In this document: positions 15,207 to 26,098 of the stretch, one piece after another
Layout of the letters: each line of letters starts with the position of its first letter
Numbering within the stretch: the stretch's first letter is position 1
Assembly: GCA_028285245.1 (NCBI GenBank)
Contig: JANQPY010000040.1
Span: 1 to 32,256, forward strand
Length of the DNA stretch: 32,256 nt
Reading direction: 5' to 3'
Source of the DNA: Gammaproteobacteria bacterium
Lineage (GTDB): Bacteria; Pseudomonadota; Gammaproteobacteria; Steroidobacterales; GCA-2729495
Program-made: the position numbers and the translations under genes
Notes under the pieces: model-generated
Database searches by the model: none
What the model saw: only the letters and a program-made list of their open reading frames with translations
What the model was told of the DNA's origin: nothing

Positions 15207-16070
15207 TTAACTTCCTTCCGTAGCCGGCAGCGTTGCCAGCTCTTTCGCTTCATTGTGGGTTACCAGGTGCGTATCCCTGATGTTCAGCTCCGCTGCCCGC
15301 GACACCAGCTCATCATAGCTGGCCACATCGCCAACAGGGCCGACGCGGACCCGGTACAGCTGGCCAACGCCTCGCGGCTCGGCATGTATGACAACGTTCT
15401 GGAAACCGCCGTTAGCGAGCCGCTGGCGCAATTGCCTCGCGTTGTCCTCGTCGCCAAACGCACCAACCTGCAAGTAAAGCACAGGCGTGGTCCGTTCAGG
15501 CCTGCCGGGTGGAGCCACTGTTGATGGGTTCGACTCGGCGAGCACGGGCTGTGGCCGCGACAGGGGCAGGGCCTCAACCTCCACCATCGCTGTGCCGTCG
15601 GTGATCATGTCGAGTTCGACCGCAGCCGCGTACGACATATCAATCACGCGGTTATCAATGAATGGCCCGCGATCGTTGACCATCACCACAACGCTGCGGC
15701 GGTTGCGCAGATTGGTCACCTTGACCCGTGTGGGCAATGGCAGTGTCTTGTGTGCAGCCGTCATGGCGTACATGTCGTAGGGAACGCCGCTCGACGTGGG
15801 CCGGCCGTGGAACTTGCGTCCATACCAGGAAGCGACGCCGCGCTCGCGGAACCCGCGGCTGGTGCTCTGCACGTAATAGCGTTTCCCGTAAACCTCGTAG
15901 AACGCAGGGTTGCCGCGGCGGCTGCGCGGCGGCTGGCCAGTCTCATCGACAACCGGGGTAGCACCTGCGGTGGGCGCTTCCCAGCGCGTCGTGCTGCTAC
16001 AGCCGGCCAGCAGAGCAAGCATGCCGCCGAGCACCCACAGGCGAAGCGGCGTGTTGCCGGCGCTAAGCAT
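15207..16070 (-). CDS. rlpA: Septal ring lytic transglycosylase-like lipoprotein RlpA (probable active-site substitution)
   Basis: A 287-residue outer-membrane lipoprotein. The signal peptide ends in the lipobox LLAGC (Cys24). A double-psi beta-barrel domain spans roughly residues 78-165 (GVASWYGRKFHGRPTSSG, AMTAAHKTLPLP, VVMVNDRGPFIDNR), and a SPOR domain that binds denuded glycan at the septum spans about 205-280 (LYLQVGAFGDEDNARQL). In Pseudomonas aeruginosa RlpA cleaves naked glycan strands; by my recollection the active residues are Glu120, His131 and Asp157. Here His107 and Asp133 align, but the Glu position is Val96 (codon GTT), so activity is doubtful. The ATG 16070 overlaps the mltB stop as TGATG; a TTG one codon earlier is possible. 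Confidence 0.93.
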   Translation of the reverse strand: MLSAGNTPLRLWVLGGMLALLAGCSSTTRWEAPTAGATPVVDETGQPPRSRRGNPAFYEVYGKRYYVQSTSRGFRERGVASWYGRKFHGRPTSSGVPYDMYAMTAAHKTLPLPTRVKVTNLRNRRSVVVMVNDRGPFIDNRVIDMSYAAAVELDMITDGTAMVEVEALPLSRPQPVLAESNPSTVAPPGRPERTTPVLYLQVGAFGDEDNARQLRQRLANGGFQNVVIHAEPRGVGQLYRVRVGPVGDVASYDELVSRAAELNIRDTHLVTHNEAKELATLPATEGS

Positions 16071-17113
16071 CAACCTTCGCTGGCGCTGGGAGCGGCAAGC
16101 GTAATGGCTGCGCGTTCGGCGGCTATGGCTTCGCTGAGCTGATAAACCGCCAGCGCATATAGCACGCTGCGGTTGTAGCGGGTAATAACGTACGCGTTGT
16201 GAAAGCCAACCCAGTACTCGCGGTTAGTCTTGCCGGCCAGGTCATAGAGTGCGGCGCGCGTGCTCCCCGGTAGATCGAGGGGCACCGTCACGCCGCGCTC
16301 AGCCAGCGAATCGAGCGTGTCATCAAGAGCAAGGCGATTCTTAGACGTCGGCTGGCCGGTGGCCGTTGCCTGCACAAAGACCCGCTCTCCAGAACGCCAG
16401 CGATGTGCAACAAAATAATTAGCAACGCTGGCAATCACGTCGTTCCAGTTAGACAGCAGGTCACGCCGGCCGTCGCCGTCGCCGTCCACTGCATAGGCGC
16501 GATAGCTACTGGGGATGAACTGCGGCGGGCCCATCGCACCGGCGTAGGAACCCTTCGCCGAGTCCAGATTCAGCGATTCCTCCCGGGACAGCAGAAAGAA
16601 CTCGACCAATTCCCGCCGGAAGAAGCTGCTCCGCGGCGGATAATCAAAGGCCAGGGTGGTCAGCGCGTCCAGTACTCGCCAGCTGCCCGTGTTGCGTCCG
16701 AAGTAGGTCTCCACGCCAATGATGGCGACAATGATCGACTCCGGGACCCCGGTATCGGCGGCTATGCGGCCAAGCAGCTCGGCGTGCTCACTCCAAAAAT
16801 CGACCCCCGCCAGGATGCGCTCGGGCTTCAGAAAGATTCCGCGGTATTCATGCCATTCCAGCCGCCGCTCAGCTGGCCTGCTTATGGCATCAAGGATTTT
16901 CTGCTGGCTGGAGCTGTCGGTGAGACTTTGCTCCAGAGCTTCGCGCTGAAAGCCGTGCTCGCCAGTCAGCTCTTCAATAAATGACTGCACTTCGGAGCGG
17001 TCAAGATCCCAGGCATAAGCCGCTCCGCCGAGACCACTGGCGACGTGCAACAACAATGCGGCTAACAGGGAGAATGCGAATGGCCTTCGCGGGCGAGAGA
17101 TGATCCGTATCAT
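16070..17113 (-). CDS. mltB: Lytic murein transglycosylase B (MltB)
   Basis: MltB cuts the MurNAc-GlcNAc bond and leaves 1,6-anhydromuramyl ends. The 347-residue protein has the catalytic Glu135 in IIGVETYFGRNTG, the GSYAGAMGPPQFIPSSY substrate-groove motif and a DGDGDGRRDL loop resembling the EF-hand calcium site of Slt35. The N terminus is an ordinary signal peptide ending in AYAW with no lipobox cysteine, so this looks like a soluble periplasmic form and not a lipoprotein. The ATG overlaps the rodA stop as ATGA. Placement between rodA and rlpA ties it to cell-wall elongation and remodelling. Confidence 0.95.
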   Translation of the reverse strand: MIRIISRPRRPFAFSLLAALLLHVASGLGGAAYAWDLDRSEVQSFIEELTGEHGFQREALEQSLTDSSSQQKILDAISRPAERRLEWHEYRGIFLKPERILAGVDFWSEHAELLGRIAADTGVPESIIVAIIGVETYFGRNTGSWRVLDALTTLAFDYPPRSSFFRRELVEFFLLSREESLNLDSAKGSYAGAMGPPQFIPSSYRAYAVDGDGDGRRDLLSNWNDVIASVANYFVAHRWRSGERVFVQATATGQPTSKNRLALDDTLDSLAERGVTVPLDLPGSTRAALYDLAGKTNREYWVGFHNAYVITRYNRSVLYALAVYQLSEAIAAERAAITLAAPSASEG

Positions 17114-18243
17114 TGAGCCAGTAGCTTCCGGTGCGTCTGGATAGACATCAGAATACCGAAACCGGCGAGTAGGGTCACCATGGATGTGCCGCCGAGACTG
17201 ACAAGAGGCAGCGGCACTCCGACGACAGGCACCAGTCCCGTGACCATTGCCGTATTGACGAAGATATAGAAGAAGAACGTCAGACTGATGCTGCCGGCCA
17301 GCAGCCGCGAGAAGGTGTCCTGAGCGGTCGTCGCAATAACCAGCCCTCTGCCCACGATAAACAGATAAATCAGCAGCAGGCTTACCGCGCCCAGCAGGCC
17401 AAATTCTTCGCCGATCACGGCGAAAATGAAGTCCGTTGACCGCTCCGGCAGAAACTCCAGTTGCCCTTGGCTGCCGTTAAGCCAGCCTTTCCCAAACAGC
17501 CCGCCCGAACCGATCGCGATCTTCGACTGGATGATGTGGTAACCGGCTCCCAGCGGGTCACTGTCGGGGTTTATCAGCGTCAGCACACGCCGTTTCTGGT
17601 AATCGTGCATGACCAGGTACCAGAGCGCTGGCAGCGATACGAACACCAGGCCAAGTGCTCCGATGATATAGGCGGCGCCGATGCCTGCCAGGAAAACAAC
17701 GGCTGCGCCGCTGAGTGCAATGAGAATCGCCGTGCCCAGGTCGGGCTGCAGCGCGATCAGCGCAACTGGTGCAAAGATCAGTCCCAGGCACGCGGCGATT
17801 AGTCCGGCACTGGGCGGCAAAGGTCGATCATGCAGCAGCGCCGCCAGCATCATGGGCACGGCGAGCTTCATGATCTCCGAAGGTTGAAACCGCAAGCCAA
17901 AGTCGAGCCAGCGTTGCGCGCCCTTGCCAACGTCGCCAGCGATCAGCACCAGCGCCAGCAGGCCGAAACCCATGGCGTAGGCCCACGGCGAAGTGCGGCG
18001 CAGCCAGACTGGCGGTACCTGAGCAATCAGCACCATAGTGGCCAGCGCGGCCCCCATCCGGACGGCCTGGCCCCACACCACTGTGCTGCTTTGTCCGCCC
18101 GCGCTAAAGCCCGCCAGCAGGCCGACGGCCATGACCGCGGCGATGCCGGCCAGCAGGAAACCGTCGAGGTGCAGGCCGCGCAACAGGCGGGCAAGCGCCG
18201 TTAGATCTCGCTGGCGCCGGCTGCCGAGGAGCACGGCACTCAT
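17110..18243 (-). CDS. rodA: Peptidoglycan glycosyltransferase RodA (SEDS family)
   Basis: RodA polymerises lipid II into glycan strands in the elongation complex with PBP2. The 377-residue protein has about ten membrane segments. SEDS features are GKGAQRWLDFGLRFQPSEIMKLAVPM in the first half, RSTDFIFAVIGEEFG with the conserved acidic residues, and GVPLPLVSLGGTSMVTLLAGFGI at the end. Both junctions, with mrdA upstream and mltB downstream, are ATGA overlaps, implying fixed stoichiometry with PBP2. The alternative FtsW is unlikely because its neighbour is mrdA. Confidence 0.97.
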   Translation of the reverse strand: MSAVLLGSRRQRDLTALARLLRGLHLDGFLLAGIAAVMAVGLLAGFSAGGQSSTVVWGQAVRMGAALATMVLIAQVPPVWLRRTSPWAYAMGFGLLALVLIAGDVGKGAQRWLDFGLRFQPSEIMKLAVPMMLAALLHDRPLPPSAGLIAACLGLIFAPVALIALQPDLGTAILIALSGAAVVFLAGIGAAYIIGALGLVFVSLPALWYLVMHDYQKRRVLTLINPDSDPLGAGYHIIQSKIAIGSGGLFGKGWLNGSQGQLEFLPERSTDFIFAVIGEEFGLLGAVSLLLIYLFIVGRGLVIATTAQDTFSRLLAGSISLTFFFYIFVNTAMVTGLVPVVGVPLPLVSLGGTSMVTLLAGFGILMSIQTHRKLLAQ

Positions 18244-20099
18244 GAGCTTTCCGCCAGATACGTTTCAATGACCGACCGGGCGATGGGTGCAGCTGTGCGG
18301 CTGCCGCTCTCGCCGTTTTCTACAATGACCGCCACGGCAATCCGCGGGGCCTGCAGCGGCGCAAAGGCGATAAACAGCGCGTGGTCGCGCATGCGTTCGC
18401 TGATTTCCTCCGCGTCGTATTCTTCGTCTTGCGCCACAGTGAACACTTGGGCAGTGCCGCTCTTCCCGGCCATGGTGAGCGGCGCATCCATGCCGACAGC
18501 GCGTGCCGTACCGTTATCCCCCTGAAGTACGGCGTTCATCGCGCTGTGAATCCGATCCCACTGCTCGTCGTCGTCAACCCCCACGGGTTTCAGTGGTTCG
18601 GGGTCGGTGTACACGATCTCGCCCGTGGTTGGGTCGCGGCGCCCTTTGAGCATCGTCGGCCGATAGCGGTTGCCGCGCGCGGCAATAGTTGCTGTGGCAT
18701 GAGCAAGCTGCAGCGGTGTGGCAAGCAGATAGCCCTGGCCGATGCCCGTAATGACAGTCTCGCCGGGGAACCAGACCTGATCGCCCCGGTTGCTGAAGGA
18801 GCGTCGCTTCCAGCCCGGGTCAGGTACCAGGCCCGCTTTTTCTCCACCCAGGTCCACTCCGGTTTGCTCGCCGAGCCCGAAGCGCTGGAGAAAATTGGCC
18901 ATTCGATCTATCTCGAGCTTTGTCGCCAGCTTGTAGAAGTACACGTCGCATGATTCTGCAATCGCATCGTGCATGTCCATCGGCCCATGCCCCTGTGGCT
19001 TCCAGTCACGATAGCGATGACTTTTGCCGGGCAGCTGGAAGAAGCCGATGCAGTAGTCTTTCTCGTCTGGCGACATCGCACCGTGATGCAGGCCGCCGAG
19101 GGCGAGAATTGGTTTGATGGTAGAGCCCGGCGGATAAGCGCCGCGCAGGGCGCGATTGAAGAGAGGCCGATCGAGATCCGTTTGCAGCGCGTTGAACTCC
19201 TTGCGCGTAAGGCCGCTGCTGAAGGCATTGGCATCATAGGAAGGGGAACTGATGAAGGTCAGGATCTCGCCGGTATCGGGAGCAATAGCCACGACGGCGC
19301 CCCGGCGGCCCGCCATGGCCTCCCAGGCCACCAGCTGGGTACGGCTGTCTAGCGTTAGAATCAGATCAGCACCAGGCCGCGCCATATCGTTTCCCAGCGT
19401 GTCCATGATTCGGCCACGGGCGTTGACCAGCACCTCGGCGTGTCCAACCTGCCCATGCAGTTCATCTTCGTAAGTTCGTTCAATGGAAACTTTGCCGATC
19501 AGCGACGTACCCGCGTAGTCACTTTCGTCCAACTCGCGCTTTTCGGCCGCGTTGATGCCACCCACATAGCCGATCGCATGAGACATTGCCTCGCCGTAAG
19601 GGTAGTTACGCGCCAGGCGGGCGCGAATCTCCACGCCGGGAAAACGCGGCCGCTGAACCGCAAACCGGGCCACGTCATCATCATCAAGCCGCTGCCTGAT
19701 GGCGATGGAATCAAATCGCCGGTGGCTATCGATCAGTGCCCGCAGTTCGCCGATGTCCTCCGCCGCGATGAGGTCAGATTCAGCCAGGCGCGTGAGCGTC
19801 TGATCAAGATCAGGCACCTGTTCCGGGATTAGCTCAAGCTGGTAGCTCGGCGTGTTTTCGGCGAGCACGTTACCGCTGCGGTCAAAAATCAGTCCGCGGG
19901 TGGGTGGCATCGGCTGAATTCTGATGCGGTTGCCCTGGGATTGTGCAGAGAAGTAGTCGTAGCCGGCCACCTGCAACTGCGCGAGCCGCCAGAGCACGAG
20001 CGTCGTCAGGCCAAATACAAACAGCGCCGAAACAATGACGCGACGTGTAAACAGCCGCTGTTCAGACCAGTGATCCTTAATGCGTAGCGTCGTTGCCAT
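18240..20099 (-). CDS. mrdA: Penicillin-binding protein 2 (elongation transpeptidase)
   Basis: PBP2 is the class B transpeptidase of the elongasome. The 619-residue protein has a short cytoplasmic tail, one membrane segment (VSALFVFGLTTLVLWRLAQL) and a dimerisation domain starting PPTRGLIFDRSGNVLAENTPSY. The transpeptidase domain has the catalytic Ser326 in AYPPGSTIKPI, an SCD box (AESCDVYFYKL) and the KSG box (MAGKSGTAQVF). Ser326 aligns with Ser330 of E. coli PBP2. The gene starts at ATG 20099, 20 bases after mreD, and overlaps rodA at its end. Confidence 0.97.
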   Translation of the reverse strand: MATTLRIKDHWSEQRLFTRRVIVSALFVFGLTTLVLWRLAQLQVAGYDYFSAQSQGNRIRIQPMPPTRGLIFDRSGNVLAENTPSYQLELIPEQVPDLDQTLTRLAESDLIAAEDIGELRALIDSHRRFDSIAIRQRLDDDDVARFAVQRPRFPGVEIRARLARNYPYGEAMSHAIGYVGGINAAEKRELDESDYAGTSLIGKVSIERTYEDELHGQVGHAEVLVNARGRIMDTLGNDMARPGADLILTLDSRTQLVAWEAMAGRRGAVVAIAPDTGEILTFISSPSYDANAFSSGLTRKEFNALQTDLDRPLFNRALRGAYPPGSTIKPILALGGLHHGAMSPDEKDYCIGFFQLPGKSHRYRDWKPQGHGPMDMHDAIAESCDVYFYKLATKLEIDRMANFLQRFGLGEQTGVDLGGEKAGLVPDPGWKRRSFSNRGDQVWFPGETVITGIGQGYLLATPLQLAHATATIAARGNRYRPTMLKGRRDPTTGEIVYTDPEPLKPVGVDDDEQWDRIHSAMNAVLQGDNGTARAVGMDAPLTMAGKSGTAQVFTVAQDEEYDAEEISERMRDHALFIAFAPLQAPRIAVAVIVENGESGSRTAAPIARSVIETYLAESS

Positions 20100-20119
20100 G
20101 CGTGGGTCTTGCGCAGCCC

Positions 20120-20620
20120 TCAGCCGAAAGACGGGTCGCGCCGTTCAAGCCGTTCGCGCACCCGATCCATGATAGCCATCACTACCGGCCACAGGATGCC
20201 GCCGGCCAGTACCTGCGTCCAGCGGCCAGGTCCCGCCGGTGGATTGCCGGCCACCCCATCAATCCAGAAATGGATGAACGCTTCCAGGGCAAGCAGCGCA
20301 AAAACGGCACCGGTGAGCTGCCACAACGGAAAAATGCGAATCTGCAGGTGAAAACGCAGCGTGATGTACGCGATGACGGTCAAGGCGAGGGCATGTTGCC
20401 CAAGAATGTCGCCCTGCAGTACGTCGAGCGTCAGCCCAACCAGCCAGGCCGCGGCCAGACCGAACCGTGCCGGCCACATCATCGTCCAGTAAATGACCGC
20501 CATCGTTGCCAGCGCCGGCCGGACCAGTGCCAGGCTGTCGGGCAGCGGCAGCGACATCAGTGCGGCGGCGCCCAGCAGCACAAACCAGACTGGCCAAACT
20601 GCGGAAGGCCGGCGGCTCAT
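20120..20620 (-). CDS. mreD: Rod shape-determining protein MreD
   Basis: A 166-residue integral membrane protein with about five hydrophobic segments (AVWPVWFVLLGAAALMSLPLP, FGLAAAWLVGLTLDVLQGDIL and LALTVIAYITLRFHLQ are typical MreD stretches). MreD joins MreC in linking MreB filaments to the PBP2-RodA synthase. The ATG overlaps the mreC stop as ATGA. The position between mreC and mrdA confirms the assignment, which would be weaker from sequence alone because MreD diverges quickly. Confidence 0.95.
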   Translation of the reverse strand: MSRRPSAVWPVWFVLLGAAALMSLPLPDSLALVRPALATMAVIYWTMMWPARFGLAAAWLVGLTLDVLQGDILGQHALALTVIAYITLRFHLQIRIFPLWQLTGAVFALLALEAFIHFWIDGVAGNPPAGPGRWTQVLAGGILWPVVMAIMDRVRERLERRDPSFG

Positions 20621-21549
20621 GGAGATACCTCTGCGGCCGCAGTGGCGTCCGCGGCGGGGCCCGGTGCACCTTGAACGGGTGCCTCCGATTCGGCCTCAAT
20701 CGGCATGGGGTCACCAGGCCAGATCAGCAGCACTTCGCGGATTCTGTTTAGGCGCGCCTGAGGCCTGGCCGTCACATCCAGAAACGGTTCGCCGGTGGTG
20801 CTGTTGACCGCAGTGATTGTGCCGACCGGATAGCCGGCCGGGAACGTACCGCCAAGACCTGAGGTCACGAGCAAGTCGCCGACAACAACATCCGCGTTGC
20901 GCGGCAGGAACGGCAGGGATAGCTGATCGAGCTGACCGCTGCCGACGGCAATGCTACGCAGACGGTTGCGGAGTATTTCCACCGGTAGCGCATGCTCGGC
21001 ATCGGTGATCAGGATGGCTTCTGCGGAAAACACGCGGTCCCGGGTGATTTGTCCTACGACGCCATCTGCATCGATGAGCGCCTGGCCAACAAACACATCG
21101 TCATCGGTGCCTTTGTTCACGATGACCCGATGTCTGAACGGATTCATGTCAACCGACATGATCTCGGTGACCAGCACCCGATCGCTGATTTTCGCGGTTG
21201 ACTCCAGCAGCGCGCGTAAGCGCGCATTTTCCTTCGCCAGCGACGCGAGCCGCTGAAGCTGGCCGCTTTGCTCGAGAATCTGCTGGCGCAGTGCCGCGTT
21301 TTCCGTGGACAGCTGACTGCGTGTGGCAAGACTTTCACCCAGCCAGCGGCCGACCGCCACCGGTGAATCGATCAGTACCTGCACCGGGTAAGCAGCGGCA
21401 GCAAGCAAGCGCCTCACATCGATAAGCATCTCCGAACGGCTGTCTACCGCCATCAGCACGATGGTGAGCGAGCAGACAATCACTGCGCGCAGTCCCGGGT
21501 TGGACTCGCGCAGGCCCCGTTGATCACTTTCAGGTGTTCCGAGCGCCAT
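20617..21549 (-). CDS. mreC: Cell shape-determining protein MreC
   Basis: MreC activates PBP2 and organises the elongasome in the periplasm. The 310-residue protein has one N-terminal membrane segment (AVIVCSLTIVLMAVDS), a coiled coil near residues 75-115 (TRSQLSTENAALRQQILEQS and the following ENARLRALLES), and two beta-barrel subdomains with VIVNKGTDDDVFVGQALID, GVVGQITRD and GDLLVTSGLGGTFPAGYPVG. The C-terminal tail is Ala/Pro/Glu-rich and probably disordered. The start is ATG 21549, 148 bases after mreB; that gap shows no clear promoter or terminator. Confidence 0.96.
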   Translation of the reverse strand: MALGTPESDQRGLRESNPGLRAVIVCSLTIVLMAVDSRSEMLIDVRRLLAAAAYPVQVLIDSPVAVGRWLGESLATRSQLSTENAALRQQILEQSGQLQRLASLAKENARLRALLESTAKISDRVLVTEIMSVDMNPFRHRVIVNKGTDDDVFVGQALIDADGVVGQITRDRVFSAEAILITDAEHALPVEILRNRLRSIAVGSGQLDQLSLPFLPRNADVVVGDLLVTSGLGGTFPAGYPVGTITAVNSTTGEPFLDVTARPQARLNRIREVLLIWPGDPMPIEAESEAPVQGAPGPAADATAAAEVSP

Positions 21550-21697
21550 GTTCCGGGAGCGTCATCACCGTGGCCTAGCCGCCCGGCGGGTGGGGCTTGT
21601 TGCGTTTGTCGGGTCGGGCAGAACCTATCTCAATGTTTCCCGCAATCTCCCGCGAGCCGCCGTGTCGCCGAAGACAATCATGTGCCGGAAACGCGTG

Positions 21698-22861
<1,164 letters not shown>

Positions 22862-22866
22862 TCAGC

Positions 22867-23154
22867 GTGGCGCTTTCCGACGACGAGATTAAGCATGTCG
22901 CAAAGTTGGCGCGGCTGGCAGTCAGTGATGCAGAAGTGCCTGACTACGTCGGCAAGCTGTCCCGAATAATCGATCTCGTGCAGCAGTTGGACGCCGTCGA
23001 TACCAGCGGCGTCACGCCCATGGCTCATCCGCTCGAGATGGCCCAGCGCCTGCGGGCTGACGACGTAACCGAAGAAAACTGCCGCGATGCCTATCAGGCC
23101 AGTGCGCCTGACGTGGTGGATGGGCTGTACCGGGTTCCACGCGTCATCGAGTAA
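22867..23154 (+). CDS. gatC: Aspartyl/glutamyl-tRNA(Asn/Gln) amidotransferase subunit C
   Basis: GatC is the small belt-like subunit that holds GatA and GatB together. The 95-residue protein has the family pattern DDEIKHVAKLARLAVSD at the N terminus, IDLVQQLDAVDTSGVTPMAHP in the middle and PDVVDGLYRVPRVIE at the end. The start is GTG 22867. gatA follows after 54 bases. Together they correct misacylated Glu-tRNA(Gln) and/or Asp-tRNA(Asn); which one depends on whether the genome has GlnRS and AsnRS, which cannot be seen here. Confidence 0.95.
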   Translation: MALSDDEIKHVAKLARLAVSDAEVPDYVGKLSRIIDLVQQLDAVDTSGVTPMAHPLEMAQRLRADDVTEENCRDAYQASAPDVVDGLYRVPRVIE

Positions 23155-23208
23155 GCAAAGCGCTGTGAGCATCCCACGCACCGTATTGCGACCTCGGGTA
23201 TCGGCGGC

Positions 23209-24663
23209 ATGAGTATTGGCACCGTCGCATCTCAGGCGGCCGCCCTCGCCGCCGGCAACCTGTCCAGCCGGGAATTGACCCGCGCGGCGCTGGATGAGAT
23301 CGAGGCCCGGGATGGCACGCTGAACGCCTTTATTAATGTGTGCGCTGAGTCGGCAATGGCTGCCGCAACCGCAGCCGACGAGCTGCGCGCCGCGGGCAGG
23401 GCGGGGCCGCTGACCGGCATTCCCATTGCCCATAAAGACATCTTCTGCACGCGCGGCCTGGCCACAACCTGCGGTTCACGGATGCTGGCGGACTTCGTGC
23501 CTCCCTATGACGCCACCGTCGTCAGCCGCCTCGCCGACGCCGGAGTTGTGTGCGTGGGCAAGACCAATATGGATGAGTTCGCCATGGGCTCATCCAACGA
23601 AACCAGCTATTTCGGTGCGGTGCGCAACCCCTGGGACCCGGCAAAGTCACCCGGTGGCTCTTCTGGCGGCTCGGCGGCGGCGGTTGCCGGCGGACTCGTG
23701 GCTGCGGCCACGGGGACCGATACGGGCGGATCCATTCGGCAGCCGGCTGCTTTGACCGGCATTACCGGGGTAAAGCCGACTTACGGCCGGGTTTCCCGCT
23801 TCGGCATGATTGCCTTCGCCTCAAGTCTCGATCAGGCCGGCGTTCTGACCCGAACTGCGGAGGACGCAGCGATGCTGCTGGCAGTGATGGCCGGGTTCGA
23901 TCCGCGCGACTCGACCTCTGCTGACGTGCCCGTTGCGGATTACCCGGCAACTCTCGGTGACAGTCTCGAGGGTCGCCGCATCGGTGTGCCGACCGAGTTT
24001 TTCGACGACGGCCTGGATGACGAGTGCGCGACATTGGTGCGAGCCGCCCTGGCGGAGCTGGAAGCGGCCGGCGCCTTGCTGCGGGAAGTCTCGCTGCCAA
24101 ATTTGCCGCTATCCGTGCCGACCTACTACATCGTAGCGCCCGCCGAGGCCTCGTCGAATCTATCCCGCTTCGACGGCGTGCGCTTTGGTCATCGCGCCGA
24201 AGCAGTGACCGAACTGAATGAAATGTACAGCCTGACCCGTCAACAAGGCTTTGGTGATGAGGTAAAGCGCCGCATCATGACGGGGACCTATGTGTTATCG
24301 GCGGGCTACTACGATGCGTACTACCTGCAGGCGCAGAAGGTGCGGCAGCTCATTGCGGATGATTTCCGCAAGGCCTTCGCCGAGGTGGATCTGATTGCCG
24401 GTCCGACAGCGCCGACCGCGGCTTTCGCGCTTGGCGACAAAGTTGATGATCCCGTGCAGATGTATCTCAATGACATTTACACCATCGGGGCCAATCTTGC
24501 AGGCTTACCCGGGGCATCGGTGCCCTGCGGATTTACCGGTGGTTTGCCGGTGGGACTGCAGCTCGTCGGCCCCGCTTTTAGTGAATCGCTGGTGCTCAAC
24601 GTAGCCCATCAATATCAACTCGCGACTGACTGGCACGAGCGGCGGCCAGCGGGAGCCGATTAA
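23209..24663 (+). CDS. gatA: Glutamyl-tRNA(Gln)/aspartyl-tRNA(Asn) amidotransferase subunit A
   Basis: GatA is the amidase that releases ammonia from glutamine for tRNA-bound Glu or Asp. The 484-residue protein carries the Ser-cisSer-Lys triad: Lys76 (IAHKDIF), Ser151 in the [13 protein letters not shown] amidase signature and nucleophile Ser175 ([11 protein letters not shown]). These match Staphylococcus aureus Lys79/Ser154/Ser178 at a constant offset of three. TSCGSRML-like and [20 protein letters not shown] segments are also typical. The start is ATG 23209. The stop lies one base before the gatB start. Confidence 0.97.
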   Translation: MSIGTVASQAAALAAGNLSSRELTRAALDEIEARDGTLNAFINVCAESAMAAATAADELRAAGRAGPLTGIPIAHKDIFCTRGLATTCGSRMLADFVPPYDATVVSRLADAGVVCVGKTNMDEFAMGSSNETSYFGAVRNPWDPAKSPGGSSGGSAAAVAGGLVAAATGTDTGGSIRQPAALTGITGVKPTYGRVSRFGMIAFASSLDQAGVLTRTAEDAAMLLAVMAGFDPRDSTSADVPVADYPATLGDSLEGRRIGVPTEFFDDGLDDECATLVRAALAELEAAGALLREVSLPNLPLSVPTYYIVAPAEASSNLSRFDGVRFGHRAEAVTELNEMYSLTRQQGFGDEVKRRIMTGTYVLSAGYYDAYYLQAQKVRQLIADDFRKAFAEVDLIAGPTAPTAAFALGDKVDDPVQMYLNDIYTIGANLAGLPGASVPCGFTGGLPVGLQLVGPAFSESLVLNVAHQYQLATDWHERRPAGAD

Positions 24664-24664
24664 C

Positions 24665-26098
24665 GTGGCCTGGGAAACCGTCGTCGGCCTGGAGATTCAC
24701 GCCCAGCTCGCCACGCAAAGCAAGATTTTTTCCGGTTCATCCACTGCCTTTGGAGCGGCGCCAAATTCGCAGGCCTCGCTGATCGATCTGGGGTTTCCGG
24801 GTGTGCTGCCTGTGCTCAACGGTGAGGTGGTGCGCCTGGCGGTGCGCTTCGGGTTGGCGATTGGCGCAACGATCGCGAGCCGCTCAGTGTTCGCCCGCAA
24901 AAATTACTTCTACCCCGATCTGCCCAAGGGCTATCAGATCAGTCAGTACGAGCTGCCGATAGTGCATACCGGCAGCGTGGAGATTCCCCTTGCCGAAGGT
25001 GGGTCCAAGACCGTGCGCATAACCCGCGCACATCTCGAGGAGGACGCCGGCAAGTCACTGCACGAGAATCTGACGGATGCCACTGGCATCGATTTGAACC
25101 GTGCCGGCACACCACTGCTGGAAATCGTCTCCGAACCGGATCTGCGTTCGGCTGCCGAGGCCGCCACCTACATGCGCGAGATTCATCAGCTGGTCCGCTA
25201 CCTGGGTATTTGTGACGGCAACATGCAGGAGGGGTCCTTCCGCTGCGATGCAAATGTGTCGATAAGGCCCACCGGCGAGGACAAGCTGGGGACGCGCGCG
25301 GAGCTGAAGAACCTGAATTCGTTTCGGTTTATCGAGAAAGCCATCAACTATGAAGTCGAGCGGCAGATCGACATTCTCGAAGGCGGGGGCCAGGTCGTCC
25401 AGGAGACGCGGCTGTACGACGCTGACCGGGATGAAACGCGACCGATGCGCTCGAAAGAAGAAGCGAATGACTACCGCTACTTCCCTGATCCAGACCTGCT
25501 GCCGGTGGAGATAGACGATAGCTTTATCAACCAGGTACGGGCGGACTTGCCCGAGCTGCCGGCAGCAAAACGTAAGCGGTTCATCGACGAGTTTGGGCTG
25601 CGCGCGGACGACGTTGCCGCTCTAACGGCGAGCCGGGCGATGGCCGATTATTTCGAATCCGTCGCTCAGGCCGTGGGCAATGATCCGAAGCTTGCAGCCA
25701 ACTGGGTGGTGGGCGAGCTGGCCGCCGCGCTGAACCGCGATGATCTTGAGATTGAGGCGAGCCGGGTTGCGCCGGATGCGCTGGCGCAACTTCTGCAGCG
25801 AATCCAGGACGGCACGGTGTCTGGAAAAATCGCCAAGGAAGTGTTCGAGGCTATGTGGGCCGGCGAAGGCAGCGCCGACGACATCATCGATAAGCAGGGA
25901 CTGAAGCAAATCACCGACACCGGCGCTATCGAGAAGGTGGTTGATGAAATCCTTGCCAACAACGCCGCCCAGGTTCAGCAGTATCGCGACGGCAATCAGA
26001 AAGTGCTCGGCTTTTTCGTCGGCCAGGTCATGAAGGCCACGCAGGGTAAGGCAAACCCGCAGCAGGTCAACGAACTATTGCGTAAGAAACTGAGCTAG
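24665..26098 (+). CDS. gatB: Aspartyl/glutamyl-tRNA(Asn/Gln) amidotransferase subunit B
   Basis: GatB binds the mischarged tRNA, activates the acyl group with ATP and amidates it. The 477-residue protein begins [13 protein letters not shown], with family features [46 protein letters not shown] and [14 protein letters not shown] in the catalytic cradle domain. The helical and YqeY-like tail domain covers about residues 300-477, ending [21 protein letters not shown]. The start is GTG 24665, one base after gatA, with GGGAG nine bases upstream. Certain. Confidence 0.97.
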   Translation: MAWETVVGLEIHAQLATQSKIFSGSSTAFGAAPNSQASLIDLGFPGVLPVLNGEVVRLAVRFGLAIGATIASRSVFARKNYFYPDLPKGYQISQYELPIVHTGSVEIPLAEGGSKTVRITRAHLEEDAGKSLHENLTDATGIDLNRAGTPLLEIVSEPDLRSAAEAATYMREIHQLVRYLGICDGNMQEGSFRCDANVSIRPTGEDKLGTRAELKNLNSFRFIEKAINYEVERQIDILEGGGQVVQETRLYDADRDETRPMRSKEEANDYRYFPDPDLLPVEIDDSFINQVRADLPELPAAKRKRFIDEFGLRADDVAALTASRAMADYFESVAQAVGNDPKLAANWVVGELAAALNRDDLEIEASRVAPDALAQLLQRIQDGTVSGKIAKEVFEAMWAGEGSADDIIDKQGLKQITDTGAIEKVVDEILANNAAQVQQYRDGNQKVLGFFVGQVMKATQGKANPQQVNELLRKKLS

